From NCBI RefSeq assembly GCF_004014775.2, contig NZ_CP042808.1:1054001-1118000 (forward strand): a DNA stretch of 64,000 nucleotides, written 5' to 3'. Positions 63,115-64,000 of the stretch are shown one piece after another. This DNA is from Acetobacter oryzoeni (GTDB lineage Bacteria > Pseudomonadota > Alphaproteobacteria > Acetobacterales > Acetobacteraceae). How positions within the stretch are numbered: position 1 is the stretch's first letter; the number at the start of each line of letters is the position of its first letter. The position numbers and the translations under genes are program-made. The notes below the pieces were generated by a model that searched no databases, was not told where the DNA came from, and worked only from the letters and a program-made list of their open reading frames with translations.

Positions 63115-64000
63115 GTGTCTTACAATACCTTCGGACAGCTTTTCCGTGTGACCACTTGGGGTGAAAGCCACGGCCCGGCCATTGGCTGTGTTGTGGATGG
63201 ATGCCCGCCACGTCTGGCGCTTACAGAAGCAGATATTCAGCCGTTTCTGGATAAGCGCAAGCCGGGGCAATCCGCCTTTACCACACAGCGTAAAGAGCCG
63301 GATCAGGTGCGTATTCTGTCTGGCGTGTTCGAAGGGCAGACAACAGGCACGCCTATCTCTCTGATGATCGAAAACACAGATCAGCGCTCGCGCGATTACG
63401 GCGATATTGCCCGTACATATCGCCCCGGCCATGCTGATCTGACGTATGATCTGAAATACGGCATCCGTGATTATCGTGGTGGCGGGCGTTCCTCTGCGCG
63501 TGAAACGGCTTGCCGTGTGGCCGCTGGCGCTGTGGCCCGCAAGATTTTGGGCGATGGCGTGCGTATTCGTGCTGCGCTGGTGCAGCTTGGCCCGCATGAT
63601 ATCGACCGCACGCGTTGGGATTGGGAAGAGGTAAACCGCAATCCCTTTTTCTGCCCAGATGCCGGTGTTGTGGCGGAATGGGAAGAATATCTTGCAGGTA
63701 TTCGCAAGGCGGGATCTTCCATTGGTGCCGTGATTGAGGTTGTGGCTGAGGGTGTGCCTGCCGGTTTAGGTGCCCCTGTTTACGGTAAGCTGGATTCAGA
63801 TCTGGCTGCGGCTCTTATGAGCATCAATGCCGTCAAAGGCGTTGAAATTGGAGATGGCTTTGCTTCTGCATCCCTCACGGGGCAGGAAAATGCAGATCCG
63901 TTGTATATGCGAGATGGCAAGCTGACTTTTGGCGCCAACCACGCAGGTGGTATTTTGGGCGGTATTTCCAGCGGCCAGCCTATTGTGGCTCGCTTTGCCG
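63115..64000 (+). CDS. aroC: Chorismate synthase AroC (partial, runs off the window)
   Basis: Converts EPSP to chorismate, the last step of the shikimate pathway, using reduced FMN. Starts at GTG 63115: [29 protein letters not shown]; the frame is open to base 64000, about 295 codons of roughly 360. Signature segments [54 protein letters not shown] (part) and [18 protein letters not shown] are present. The C-terminus is outside. Nine bases after fabI, so it lies in the same transcript. Confidence 0.96.
   Translation, partial: MSYNTFGQLFRVTTWGESHGPAIGCVVDGCPPRLALTEADIQPFLDKRKPGQSAFTTQRKEPDQVRILSGVFEGQTTGTPISLMIENTDQRSRDYGDIARTYRPGHADLTYDLKYGIRDYRGGGRSSARETACRVAAGAVARKILGDGVRIRAALVQLGPHDIDRTRWDWEEVNRNPFFCPDAGVVAEWEEYLAGIRKAGSSIGAVIEVVAEGVPAGLGAPVYGKLDSDLAAALMSINAVKGVEIGDGFASASLTGQENADPLYMRDGKLTFGANHAGGILGGISSGQPIVARFA

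Overview
The window is an ordinary, gene-dense stretch of an alphaproteobacterial chromosome, most likely from an acetic acid bacterium (Acetobacteraceae; Acetobacter-like is my best guess, from protein style and a base composition that looks mid-50s % GC by eye, not measured). Alphaproteobacterial signs are a GTTC-N7-GTTC LexA box at lexA, the cobT-cobS-J-domain / bolA block, the NDUFAF5-type methyltransferase / comF-grxC-DUF1178 block, a DUF4167 gene after prmC, and recG / sdhE-mfd. I found no insertion sequence, prophage, CRISPR array, rRNA or island; every large ORF that is not a shadow fits core metabolism or cell maintenance. Both window edges are arbitrary: the right edge cuts aroC.

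Layout. 0.2-1.6 kb: a lipoprotein, then moaD-moaE (molybdopterin synthase). 1.6-6.2 kb: a biotin locus, bioA divergent from bioF, a BioH/BioG-like esterase and a fused bioC-bioD gene; no bioB here. 6.2-10.4 kb: lexA, moeA, rpmG, ftsB-like, eno. 10.6-13.7 kb: a DUF3429 membrane protein and thiO-thiS-thiG-thiE. 13.7-19.8 kb: recG, sdhE, mfd. 19.9-23.3 kb: an unknown exported protein, a BASS-family transporter and a PLP decarboxylase. 23.3-28.8 kb: cobT-cobS, a J-domain protein, bolA, a LolA-like lipoprotein, lipB, tRNA-Leu(GAG). 29.1-32.6 kb: galU, a phosphoglucomutase/phosphomannomutase, moaA. 32.6-37.1 kb: a methyltransferase, comF, grxC, DUF1178, DUF2147 and a Tat-exported lactonase. 37.1-47.4 kb: ubiG, lysC, a nitronate-monooxygenase-like gene, rodZ, ispG, hisS, prfA, a small exported protein, prmC, DUF4167. 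47.6-52.4 kb: tRNA-Met(CAT), mlaD, uppP, an APC permease, and an ATP-grasp gene coupled to dedA. 52.6-60.5 kb: a co-oriented run mltB-rlpA-dacA-tmk-holB-metG-tatD-MBL hydrolase. 60.5-64 kb: universal stress protein, pdxH, fabI and the start of aroC.

How the genes work together. Cofactor synthesis is over-represented: molybdopterin (moaD, moaE, moeA, moaA at three loci), biotin, thiamine, lipoate, ubiquinone, PLP, cobalt chelation and isoprenoids. PrmC acts on the RF1 encoded two genes upstream; RecG, Mfd, LexA and HolB serve DNA repair and replication; MltB, RlpA, DacA, UppP, RodZ and the FtsB-like protein serve the cell wall and division. The most unusual items are the BioC-BioD fusion beside its own esterase, a translationally coupled DedA/ATP-grasp pair of unknown function, and several strong inverted repeats (lactonase 3' end, hisS leader, pdxH leader, eno leader). 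I do not see a clear new multi-gene system; the DedA/ATP-grasp pair is the best candidate for undescribed biology.
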